From Glandiceps talaboti (Eukaryota > Hemichordata > Enteropneusta > Spengelidae): a stretch of 25,000 nt of DNA. The stretch covers positions 5,862,399 through 5,887,398 of the forward strand of contig NC_135567.1 in NCBI RefSeq assembly GCF_964340395.1, given 5' to 3'. This document shows, one piece after another, positions 1 to 12,043 of the stretch. Within the stretch, counting starts at the first letter, position 1, and every line of letters begins with the position of its first letter. Made by a program: the position numbers and the translations under genes. The notes below the pieces were generated by a model. The model ran no database searches. It saw nothing but the letters and a program-made list of their open reading frames with translations, and had not been told where the DNA came from.

Positions 1-97
1 AAATATTCTCTGAAAAAATCAATTGACCTCACATTGGGATGTGTGTATATGTCACAGAGTAGATAAATAAGATATTAGTCATCTAAAATCAACTTAC
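1..97 (-). other. Intron-like sequence 3' of the ankyrin exon
   Basis: On the minus strand this follows the exon and opens with the splice donor GTAAGT (plus-strand 92-97). The rest is AT-rich with no second ankyrin-like segment, so I read it as the start of the next intron, which runs out of the window. No other feature is seen. Confidence 0.6.
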
Positions 98-196
98 GAT
101 AGCAGCAGCATTTACTTGGGCCCCAGCTTCCAGCAGCAATTTACAGATATCCAAATGCCCTTTCTCAGCTCCATAATGTAGACTTGTCTTGTTGAA
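98..196 (-). CDS. Single internal exon encoding one ankyrin repeat (partial gene)
   Basis: Ankyrin repeats are 33-residue helix-turn-helix protein-binding modules found in scaffold, signalling and channel proteins. On the minus strand this exon is exactly 99 nt and gives one full 33-residue repeat: T-S-L-H-Y-G-A at residues 4-10, then G-H-L-D-I at 13-17, K-L-L-L-E-A-G-A at 19-26 and V-N at 28-29. These match the family TPLHxAA, GHxxVV, LLLxxGA and xxN positions. The upstream acceptor reads TTTTAATTATAG and the donor GTAAGT. Because 99 is divisible by three, skipping the exon would keep frame. One exon per repeat is common in ankyrin genes. I found no neighbouring ankyrin exon in the window, so the parent protein cannot be named. 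The satellite-bearing transposon lies upstream on this strand, probably inside the preceding intron. A decayed gene copy is possible, but splice sites and frame are intact. Confidence 0.85.
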
Positions 197-571
197 CTAT
201 AATTAAAAGACACATTATGTATTAATCCTCCTGTTATAATATTGCAATGTATTATATCAATAATATGTGTAAAATTACTTGAAATGTTTCCCAAGTCTTA
301 TTATTATTATATATATAGATTGGTTAATGTTCACCTAGAAAAAACTATGTATTTAAAATTTGACGTTATTTGTATTTATTACATGTAATGTGTACTGTAA
401 AAGTATTTATTTTGATAAAATACCTGTCAGAAGTCATTATAAGAATTGATGATATTTTTGGTAAAATCACAAACATTCCTAGACATGCACCTCAATAATA
501 TTCCTTGCCATACTGTGTTCAAAATGGTCAAATGTGTCAATCATGGTATCATGTTCTGTGTGGTTCTTAAT
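197..571 (-). other. Intron-like flank between ankyrin exon and the transposon
   Basis: AT-rich sequence, including an ATT/AT-rich stretch at about 300-318, with no coding similarity that I recognise on either strand. Its only clear signal is the acceptor and pyrimidine-rich tract touching the exon at 197-206. It is interpreted as the 3' end of a long intron. Confidence 0.5.
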
Positions 572-578
572 GCATATT
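572..578. repeat. Left 7-bp target-site duplication, GCATATT
   Basis: GCATATT sits immediately outside the left inverted repeat and recurs exactly at 21331-21337 outside the right one. The adjoining bases differ (T then T on the left, A then G on the right), so the match is exactly 7 bp. Similar GCATAT strings occur in the element's own repeats, so coincidence is not fully excluded. Confidence 0.7.
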
Positions 579-675
579 TATGGCGTTGAATGCCTGCCAA
601 TATTCGAAAATTCAATACTGCAATGACTATATGCAATACTGCAATGACTATATGCAATACTGCAATGACTATATG
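579..675 (+). repeat. Left terminal inverted repeat (97 bp)
   Basis: A 34-bp unique tip (579-612) is followed by three identical 21-bp units (613-633, 634-654, 655-675). The arm pairs with 21330-21234 on the other end with three mismatches, at arm positions 4, 9 and 34. Confidence 0.88.
613..675 (+). repeat. Left subterminal tandem repeat, 3 x 21 bp
   Basis: Three identical units begin CAATACTGCAATGAC and end TATATG. Perfect identity among units, and with the four inverted units at the far end, suggests recent homogenisation. Subterminal repeats are often transposase-binding sites; that role is inferred here. Confidence 0.92.
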
Positions 676-1039
676 CGATGATTCTTATTTTCAAAATATA
701 ATATGTGTGTGATAGAACATCTTTTTACACTCTCTATTACCGTGTGCCAAAACCAAACAGAAAATTGTGGCAACAAATGTAGGTGTTCAACATTGACGTA
801 AAAAAAATACGGATATCTCAGAAAAGCAAAGAAAAAAAAAGTTGCCAGCATAGGCGAAGGAGAAAAAAATAATTCTCAGGCAAGCAGGTGGGAAAAAAAA
901 TAATGACTCTCCACCAATCTTCAAAGCCCCCCAGGATATCGAATGGTCTACCCCTTATGCATATTGAATAATCTACGAATGGCATAACGTCATTACAAAA
1001 TCGCCGCATATCATGTCATCATCTCGCATCGCAGTATAG
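676..1039. other. Unique interior of the transposon, non-coding
   Basis: This is the only non-repetitive part of the element. It holds A-rich runs (for example 800-807, 832-840, 893-900) and a C6 run near 927, all unfavourable to coding. Two minus-strand frames of about 60 codons cross it, but they are built from T-runs (phenylalanine strings) and match no transposase motif I recognise. The last part (about 1015-1039) grades into a diverged copy of the right-arm 21-bp unit, GCAGTATAG at 1031-1039, just before the satellite begins. Confidence 0.65.
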
Positions 1040-1584
1040 CATGTAGTCATCTCATGTAGTCATATTGCATGTAGTCACCTCATGTAGTCACATCGCATGT
1101 AGTCATCTCATGTAGTCATATCGCATGTGGTCATCTCATGTAGTCATATCGCATGTAGTCATCTCATGTAGTCATCTCATGTAGTCGCATCGCATGTAGT
1201 CATATCGCATGTAGTCATATCGCATGTAGTCATCTCATGTAGTCATATCGCATGTAGTCATCTCATGTAGTCATATCGCATGTAGTCATCTCATGTAGTC
1301 ACATCGCATATAGTCACCTCATGTAGTCATGTCGCATGTAGTCATCTCATGTAGTCACATCGCATGTAGTCACCTCATGTAGTCATATCGCATGTAGTCA
1401 TCTCATGTAGTCATATCGCATGTAGTCATCTCATGTAGTCACATCGCATGTAGTCATCTCATGTAGTCACATCGCATGTAGTCATCTCATGTAGTCATAT
1501 CGCATGTAGTCATCTCATGTAGTCATATCGCATGTAGTCATCTCATGTAGTCACAACGCATGTAGTCACCTCATGTAGTCATAT

Positions 1585-4500
1585 CGCATGTAGTCATCTC
1601 ATGTAGTCACATCGCATGTAGTCACCTCATGTAGTCATATCGCATGTAGTCATCTCATGTAGTCATATCGCATGTAGTCATCTCATGTAGTCATCTCATG
1701 TAGTCATCTCATGTAGTCATATCGCATGTAGTCATCTCATGTAGTCATATCGCATGAAGTCATCTCATGTAGTCACATCGCATGTTGTCACCTCATGTAG
1801 TCATATCGCATGTAGTCATCTCATGTAGTCATATCGCATGTAGTCATCTCATGTAGTCATCTCATGTAGTCGCATCGCATGTAGTCATATCGCATGTAGT
1901 CATATTGCATGTAGTCATCTCATGTAGTCATATCGCATGTAGTCATCTCATGTAGTCATATCGCATGTAGTCATCTCATGTAGTCATATCGCATGTAGTC
2001 ATCTCATGTAGTCACATCGCATGTAGTCATCTCATGTAGTCACATCGCATGTAGTCATATCGCATGTAGTCACCTCATGTAGTCATATCGCATGTAGTCA
2101 TCTCATGTAGTCATATCGCATGTAGTCATCTCATGTAGTCATATCGCATGTAGTCATCTCATGTAGTCATATCGCATGTAGTCATCTCATGTAGTCATGT
2201 CGCATGTAGTCATATCGCATGTAGTCACCTCATGTAGTCATATCGCATGTAGTCATCTCATGTAGTCATATCGCATGTAGTCATATCGCATGTAGTCATC
2301 TCATGTAGTCATATCGCATGTAGTCATCGCATGTAGTCATCTCATGTAGTCATCTCATGTAGTCGCATCGCATGTAGTCATATCGCATGTAGTCATATCG
2401 CATGTAGTCATCTCATGTAGTCATATCGCATGTAGTCATCTCATGTAGTCATATCGCATGTAGTCATCTCATGTAGTCACATCGCATATAGTCACCTCAT
2501 GTAGTCATGTCGCATGTAGTCATCTCATGTAGTCACATCGCATGTAGTCATCTCATGTAGTCATATCGCATGTAGTCATCTCATGTAGTCATATCGCATG
2601 TAGTCATCTCATGTAGTCACATCGCATGTAGTCATCTCATGTAGTCACATCGCATGTAGTCATCTCATGTAGTCATATCGCATGTAGTCATCTCATGTAG
2701 TCATATCGCATGTAGTCATCTCATGTAGTCACAACGCATGTAGTCACCTCATGTAGTCATATCGTGTAGTCATCTCATGTAGTCACATCGCATGTAGTCA
2801 CCTCATGTAGTCATATCGCATGTAGTCATCTCATGTAGGCATATCGCATGTAGTCATCTCATGTAGTCATCTCATGTAGTCATCTCATGTAGTCATATCG
2901 CATGTAGTCATCTCATGTAGTCATATCGCATGTAGTCATCTCATGTAGTCACATCGCATGTCGTCACCTCATGTAGTCATATCGCATGTAGTCATCTCAT
3001 GTAGTCGCATCGCATGTAGTCATATCGCATGTAGTCATCTCATGTAGTCATATCGCATGTAGTCATCTCATGTAGTCATATCGCATGTAGTCATCTCATG
3101 TAGTCATATCGCATGTAGTCATCTCATGTAGTCATATCGCATGTAGTCATCTCATGTAGTCACATCGCATGTAGTCATATCGCATGTAGTCACCTCATGT
3201 AGTCATATCGCATGTAGTCATCTCATGTAGTCATATCGCATGTAGTCATCTCATGTAGTCATATCGCATGTAGTCATCTCATGTAGTCATATCGCATGTA
3301 GTCATCTCATGTAGTCATGTCGCATGTAGTCATATCGCATGTAGTCACCTCATGTAGTCATATCGCATGTAGTCATCTCATGTAGTCATATCGCATGTAG
3401 TCATATCGCATGTAGTCATCTCATGTAGTCATATCGCATGTAGTCATCTCATGTAGTCACATCGCATGTAGTTATCTCATGTATAGTCATATCGCATGTA
3501 GTCATCTCGTGTAGTCATATCGCATGTAGTCATCTCATGTAGTCACATCGCATGTTGTCACCTCATGTAGTCATATCGCATGTAGTCATCTCATGTAGTC
3601 ACATCGCATGTAGTCACCTCATGTAGTCATATCGCATGTAGTCATCTCATGTAGTCATATCGCATGTAGTCATCTCATGTAGTCATATCGCATGTAGTCA
3701 TCTCATGTAGTCATATCGCATGTAGTCATCTCATGTAGTCACATCGCATGTAGTCACCTCATGTAGTCATATCGCATGTAGTCACCTCATGTAGTCATAT
3801 CGCATGTCGTCACCTCATGTAGTCATATCGCATGTAGTCATCTCATGTAGTCATATCGCATGTAGTCATCTCATGTAGTCATCTCATGTAGTCGCATCGC
3901 ATGTAGTCATATCGCATGTAGTCATATTGCATGTAGTCATCTCATGTAGTCATATCGCATGTAGTCATCTCATGTAGTCATATCGCATGTAGTCATCTCA
4001 TGTAGTCATATCGCATGTAGTCATCTCATGTAGTCACATCGCATGTAGTCATCTCATGTAGTCACATCGCATGTAGTCATATCGCATGTAGTCACCTCAT
4101 GTAGTCATATCGCATGTAGTCTTCTCATGTAGTCATATCGCATGTAGTCATCTCATGTAGTCATATCGCATGTAGTCATCTCATGTAGTCATATCGCATG
4201 TAGTCATCTCATGTAGTCATGTCGCATGTAGTCATATCGCATGTAGTCACCTCATGTAGTCATATCGCATGTAGTCATCTCATGTAGTCATATCGCATGT
4301 AGTCATATCGCATGTAGTCATCTCATGTAGTCATATCGCATGTAGTCATCGCATGTAGTCATCTCATGTAGTCACATCGCATGTAGTCACCTCATGTAGT
4401 CATATCGCATGTAGTCATCTCATGTAGTCATATCGCATGTAGTCATCTCATGTAGTCATCTCATGTAGTCATCTCATGCAGTCATATCGCATGTAGTCAT

Positions 4501-7114
4501 CTCATGTAGTCATATCGCATGAAGTCATCTCATGTAGTCACATCGCATGTTGTCACCTCATGTAGTCATATCGCATGTAGTCATCTCATGTAGTCATATC
4601 GCATGTAGTCATCTCATGTAGTCATCTCATGTAGTCGCATCGCATGTAGTCATATCGCATGTAGTCATATTGCATGTAGTCATCTCATGTAGTCATATCG
4701 CATGTAGTCATCTCATGTAGTCATATCGCATGTAGTCATCTCATGTAGTCATATCGCATGTAGTCATCTCATGTAGTCACATCGCATGTAGTCATCTCAT
4801 GTAGTCACATCGCATGTAGTCATATCGCATGTAGTCACCTCATGTAGTCATATCGCATGTAGTCATCTCATGTAGTCATATCGCATGTAGTCATCTCATG
4901 TAGTCATATCGCATGTAGTCATCTCATGTAGTCATATCGCATGTAGTCATCTCATGTAGTCATGTCGCATGTAGTCATATCGCATGTAGTCACCTCATGT
5001 AGTCATATCGCATGTAGTCATCTCATGTAGTCATATCGCATGTAGTCATATCGCATGTAGTCATCTCATGTAGTCATATCGCATGTAGTCATCGCATGTA
5101 GTCATCTCATGTAGTCATCTCATGTAGTCGCATCGCATGTAGTCATATCGCATGTAGTCATATCGCATGTAGTCATCTCATGTAGTCATATCGCATGTAG
5201 TCATCTCATGTAGTCATATCGCATGTAGTCATCTCATGTAGTCACATCGCATATAGTCACCTCATGTAGTAATGTCGCATGTAGTCATCTCATGTAGTCA
5301 CATCGCATGTAGTCATCTCATGTAGTCATATCGCATGTAGTCATCTCATGTAGTCATATCGCATGTAGTCATCTCATGTAGTCACATCGCATGTAGTCAT
5401 CTGATGTAGTCACATCGCATGTAGTCATCTCATGTAGTCATATCGCATGTAGTCATCTCATGTAGTCATATCGCATGTAGTCATCTCATGTAGTCACAAC
5501 GCATGTAGTCACCTCATGTAGTCATATCGTGTAGTCATCTCATGTAGTCACATCGCATGTAGTCACCTCATGTAGTCATATCGCATGTAGTCATCTCATG
5601 TAGGCATATCGCATGTAGTCATCTCATGTAGTCATCTCATGTAGTCATCTCATGTAGTCATATCGCATGTAGTCATCTCATGTAGTCATATCGCATGTAG
5701 TCATCTCATGTAGTCACATCGCATGTCGTCACCTCATGTAGTCATATCGCATGTAGTCATCTCATGTAGTCGCATCGCATGTAGTCATATCGCATGTAGT
5801 CATCTCATGTAGTCATATCGCATGTAGTCATCTCATGTAGTCATATCGCATGTAGTCATCTCATGTAGTCATATCGCATGTAGTCATCTCATGTAGTCAT
5901 ATCGCATGTAGTCATCTCATGTAGTCACATCGCATGTAGTCATATCGCATGTAGTCACCTCATGTAGTCATATCGCATGTAGTCATCTCATGTAGTCATA
6001 TCGCATGTAGTCACCTCATGTAGTCATATCGCATGTAGTCATCTCATGTAGTCATATCGCATGTAGTCATCTCATGTAGTCATGTCGCATGTAGTCATAT
6101 CGCATGTAGTCACCTCATGTAGTCATATCGCATGTAGTCACCTCATGTAGTCATATCGCATGTAGTCATATCGCATGTAGTCATCTCATGTAGTCATATC
6201 GCATGTAGTCATCTCATGTAGTCACATCGCATGTAGTTATCTCATGTATAGTCATATCGCATGTAGTCATCTCATGTAGTCATATCGCATGTAGTCATCT
6301 CATGTAGTCACATCGCATGTTGTCACCTCATGTAGTCATATCGCATGTAGTCATCTCATGTAGTCACATCGCATGTAGTCACCTCATGTAGTCATATCGC
6401 ATGTAGTCATCTCATGTAGTCATATCGCATGTAGTCATCTCATGTAGTCATATCGCATGTAGTCACCTCATGTAGTCATATCGCATGTAGTCATCTCATG
6501 TAGTCACATCGCATGTAGTCACCTCATGTAGTCATATCGCATGTAGTCACCTCATGTAGTCATATCGCATGTCGTCACCTCATGTAGTCATATCGCATGT
6601 AGTCATCTCATGTAGTCATATCGCATGTAGTCATCTCATGTAGTCATCTCATGTAGTCGCATCGCATGTAGTCATATCGCATGTAGTCATATTGCATGAA
6701 GTCATCTCATGTAGTCATATCGCATGTAGTCATCTCATGTAGTCATATCGCATGTAGTCATCTCATGTAGTCATATCGCATGTAGTCATCTCATGTAGTC
6801 ACATCGCATGTAGTCATCTCATGTAGTCACATCGCATGTAGTCATATCGCATGTAGTCACCTCATGTAGTCATATCGCATGTAGTCATCTCATGTAGTCA
6901 TATCGCATGTAGTCATCTCATGTAGTCATATCGCATGTAGTCATCTCATGTAGTCATATCGCATGTAGTCATCTCATGTAGTCATGTCGCATGTAGTCAT
7001 ATCGCATGTAGTCACCTCATGAAGTCATATCGCATGTAGTCATCTCATGTAGTCATATCGCATGTAGTCATATCGCATGTAGTCATCTCATGTAGTCATA
7101 TCGCATGTAGTCAT
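1585..7114 (+). repeat. Higher-order tandem duplication, 2 x 2765 bp
   Basis: Private variants recur at exactly 2765-bp spacing: GAAGTCATC at 1756 and 4521, the TCGTGTAG deletion at 2763 and 5528, TCACAACG at 2731 and 5496, TAGGCATATC at 2838 and 5603, GTTATCTC at 3471 and 6236, and TTGCATG at 3927 and 6692. Register is lost near 1585, and after about 7137 the copies diverge. Scattered single-base differences separate the copies. Boundaries are accurate to about 30 bp. Confidence 0.8.
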
Positions 7115-10100
7115 CGCATGTAGTCATCTCATGTAGTCATCTCATGTAGTCGCATCGCATGTAGTCATATCGCATGTAGTCATATCGCATGTAGTCATCT
7201 CATGTAGTCATATCGCATGTAGTCATCTCATGTAGTCATATCGCATGTAGTCATCTCATGTAGTCACATCGCATATAGTCACCTCATGTAGTCATGTCGC
7301 ATGTAGTCATCTCATGTAGTCACATCGCATGTAGTCATCTCATGTAGTCATATCGCATGTAGTCATCTCATGTAGTCATATCGCATGTAGTCATCTCATG
7401 TAGTCACATCGCATGTAGTCATCTCATCTAGTCACATCGCATGTAGTCATCTCATGTAGTCATATCGCATGTAGTCATCTCATGTAGTCATATCGCATGT
7501 AGTCATCTCATGTAGTCACAACGCATGTAGTCACCTCATGTAGTCATATCGTGTAGTCATCTCATGTAGTCACATCGCATGTAGTCACCTCATGTAGTCA
7601 TATCGCATGTAGTCATCTCATGTAGTCATATCGCATGTAGTCATCTCATGTAGTCATCTCATGTAGTCATCTCATGTAGTCATATCGCATGTAGTCATCT
7701 CATGTAGTCATATCGCATGTAGTCATCTCATGTAGTCATATCGCATGTAGTCATCTCATGTAGTCATATCGCATGTAGTCATCTCATGTAGTCATATCGC
7801 ATGTAGTCATCTCATGTAGTCATATCGCATGTAGTCATCTCATGTAGTCACATCGCATGTAGTCATATCGCATGTAGTCACCTCATGTAGTCATATCGCA
7901 TGTAGTCATCTCATGTAGTCATATCGCATGTAGTCATCTCATGTAGTCATATCGCATGTAGTCATCTCATGTAGTCATATCGCATGTAGTCATCTCATGT
8001 AGTCATGTCGCATGTAGTCATATCGCATGTAGTCACCTCATGTAGTCATATCGCATGTAGTCATCTCATGTAGTCATATCGCATGTAGTCATATCGCATG
8101 TAGTCATCTCATGTAGTCATATCGCATGTAGTCATCTCATGTAGTCACATCGCATGTAGTTATCTCATGTATAGTCATATCGCATGTAGTCATCTCATGT
8201 AGTCATATCGCATGTAGTCATCTCATGTAGTCACATCGCATGTTGTCACCTCATGTAGTCATATCGCATGTAGTCATCTCATGTAGTCACATCGCATGTA
8301 GTCACCTCATGTAGTCATATCGTATGTAGTCATCTCATGTAGTCATATCGCATGTAGTCATCTCATGTAGTCATATCGCATGTAGTCACCTCATGTAGTC
8401 ATATCGCATGTAGTCATCGCATGTAGTCACCTCATGTAGTCATATCGCATGTAGTCACCTCATGTAGTCATATCGCATGTAGTCATCTCATGTAGTCATG
8501 TCGCATGTAGTCATCTCATGTAGTCACATCGCATGTAGTCATCTCATGTAGTCATATCGCATGTAGTCATCTCATGTAGTCACATCGCATGTAGTCACCT
8601 CATGTAGTCATATCGCATGTAGTCATCTCATGTAGTCATATCGCATGTAGTCATCTCATGTAGTCGCATCGCATGTACTCATATCGCATGTAGTCATCTC
8701 ATGTAGTCATATCGCATGTAGTCATCGCATGTAGTCATCTCATGTAGTCATCTCATGTAGTCGCATCGCATGTAGTCATATCGCATGTAGTCATATCGCA
8801 TGTAGTCATCTCATGTAGTCATATCGCATGTAGTCATCTCATGTAGTCATATCGCATGTAGTCATCTCATGTAGTCACATCGCATATAGTCACCTCATGT
8901 AGTCATGTCGCATGTAGTCATCTCATGTAGTCACATCGCATGTAGTCATCTCATGTAGTCATATCGCATGTAGTCATCTCATGTAGTCATATCGCATGTA
9001 GTCATCTCATGTAGTCACATCGCATGTAGTCATCTCATGTAGTCACATCGCATGTAGTCATCTCATGTAGTCATATCGCATGTAGTCATCTCATGTAGTC
9101 ATATCGCATGTAGTCATCTCATGTAGTCACAACACATGTAGTCACCTCATGTAGTCATATCGTGTAGTCATCTCATGTAGTCACATCGCATGTAGTCACC
9201 TCATGTAGTCATATCGCATGTAGTCATCTCATGTAGTCATATCGCATGTAGTCATCTCATGTAGTCATCTCATGTAGTCATCTCATGTAGTCATATCGCA
9301 TGTAGTCATCTCATGTAGTCATATCGCATGTAGTCATCTCATGTAGTCACATCGCATGTCGTCACCTCATGTAGTCATATCGCATGTAGTCATCTCATGT
9401 AGTCGCATCGCATGTAGTCATATCGCATGTAGTCATCTCATGTAGTCATATCGCATGTAGTCATCTCATGTAGTCATCGCATGTAGTCATCTCATGTAGT
9501 CATATCGCATGTAGTCATCTCATGTAGTCATATCGCATGTAGTCATCTCATGTAGTCACATCGCATGTAGTCATATCGCATGTAGTCACCTCATGTAGTC
9601 ATATCGCATGTAGTCATCTCATGTAGTCATATCGCATGTAGTCATCTCATGTAGTCATATCGCATGTAGTCATCTCATGTAGTCATATCGCATGTAGTCA
9701 TCTCATGTAGTCATGTCGCATGTAGTCATATCGCATGTAGTCACCTCATGTAGTCATATCGCATGTAGTCATCTCATGTAGTCATATCGCATGTAGTCAT
9801 ATCGCATGTAGTCATCTCATGTAGTCATATCGCATGTAGTCATCTCATGTAGTCACATCGCATGTAGTTATCTCATGTATAGTCATATCGCATGTAGTCA
9901 TCTCATGTAGTCATATCGCATGTAGTCATCTCATGTAGTCACATCGCATGTTGTCACCTCATGTAGTCATATCGCATGTAGTCATCTCATGTAGTCACAT
10001 CGCATGTAGTCACCTCATGTAGTCATATCGCATGTAGTCATCTCATGTAGTCATATCGCATGTAGTCATCTCATGTAGTCATATCGCATGTAGTCACCTC

Positions 10101-12043
10101 ATGTAGTCATATCGCATGTAGTCATCTCATGTAGTCACATCGCATGTAGTCACCTCATGTAGTCATATCGCATGTAGTCACCTCATGTAGTCATATCGCA
10201 TGCAGTCATCTCATGTAGTCATGTCGCATGTAGTCATCTCATGTAGTCACATCGCATGTAGTCATCTCATGTAGTCATATCGCATGTAGTCATCTCATGT
10301 AGTCACATCGCATGTAGTCACCTCATGTAGTCATATCGCATGTAGTCATCTCATGTAGTCATATTGCATGTAGTCATCTCATGTAGTCAGCTCATGTAGT
10401 CGCATCGCATGTAGTCATATCGCATGTAGTCATATCGCATGTAGTCATCTCATGTAGTCATATCGCATGTAGTCATCTCATGTAGTCATATCGCATGTAG
10501 TCATCTCATGTAGTCATATCGCATGTAGTCATCTCATGTAGTCACATCGCATGTAGTCATCTCATGTAGTCACATCGCATGTAGTCATATCGCATGTAGT
10601 CACCTCATGTAGTCATATCGCATGTAGTCATCTCATGTAGTCATATCGCATGTAGTCATCTCATGTAGTCATGTCGCATGTAGTCATCTCATGTACTCAT
10701 ATCTCATGTAGTCATCTCATGTAGTCATATCGCATGTAGTCATCTCATGTAGTCATATCGCATGTAGTCATCTCATGTAGTCATATCGCATGTAGTCATC
10801 TCATGTAGTCATGTCGCATGTAGTCATCTCATGTAGTCATATCGCATGTAGTCATCTCATGTAGTCATATCGCATGTAGTCATCTCATGTGGTCACATCG
10901 CATGTAGTCATATCGCATGTAGTCACCTCATGTAGTCATATCGCATGTAGTCATCTCATGTAGTCATATCGCATGTAGTCATCTCATGTAGTCATATCGC
11001 ATGTAGTCATCTCATGTAGTCACATCGCATGTCGTCACCTCATGTAGTCATATCGCATGTAGTCATCTCATGTAGTCGCATCGCATGTAGTCATATCGCA
11101 TGTAGTCATCTCATGTAGTCATATCGCATGTAGTCATCTCATGTAGTCATATCGCATGTAGTCATCTCATGTAGTCATATCGCATGTAGTCATCTCATGT
11201 AGTCACATCGCATGTAGTCATATCGCATGTAGTCACCTCATGTAGTCATATCGCATGTAGTCATCTCATGTAGTCATATCGCATGTAGTCATCTCATGTA
11301 GTCATATCGCATGTAGTCATCTCATGTAGTCATATCGCATGTAGTCATCTCATGTAGTCATGTCGCATGTAGTCATATCGCATGTAGTCACCTCATGTAG
11401 TCATATCGCATGTAGTCATCTCATGTAGTCATATCGCATGTAGTCATATCGCATGTAGTCATCTCATGTAGTCATATCGCATGTAGTCATCTCATGTAGT
11501 CACATCGCATGTAGTTATCTCATGTATAGTCATATCGCATGTAGTCATCTCATGTAGTCATATCGCATGTAGTCATCTCATGTAGTCACATCGCATGTTG
11601 TCACCTCATGTAGTCATATCGCATGTAGTCATCTCATGTAGTCATATCGCATGTAGTCATCTCATGTAGTCATATCGCATGTAGTCATCTCATGTAGTCA
11701 CAACGCATGTAGTCACCTCATGTAGTCATATCGTGTAGTCATCTCATGTAGTCACATCGCATGTAGTCACCTCATGTAGTCATATCGCATGTAGTCATCT
11801 CATGTAGTCATATCGCATGTAGTCATCTCATGTAGTCATCTCATGTAGTCATCTCATGTAGTCATATCGCATGTAGTCATCTCATGTAGTCATATCGCAT
11901 GTAGTCATCTCATGTAGTCACATCGCATGTCGTCACCTCATGTAGTCATATCGCATGTAGTCATCTCATGTAGTCGCATCGCATGTAGTCATATCGCATG
12001 TAGTCATCTCATGTAGTCATATCGCATGTAGTCATCTCATGTA

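Noticed and set aside
112-294. Minus-strand 60-codon frame over the ankyrin exon
   Set aside because: It is in a different frame from the ankyrin repeat and reads across the splice acceptor into intron. The 33-residue ankyrin reading is far better supported.
572-578. GCATATT direct repeat as mere similarity to the element's GCATATAG motif
   Set aside because: It abuts the inverted tips exactly on both sides, which chance seldom gives. It is still kept at moderate confidence because the element is rich in GCATAT words.
669-1009. Two overlapping minus-strand reading frames inside the transposon as a transposase remnant
   Set aside because: They are short, rich in T-run phenylalanines, and lack any DDE, zinc-finger or helix-turn-helix pattern I can identify.
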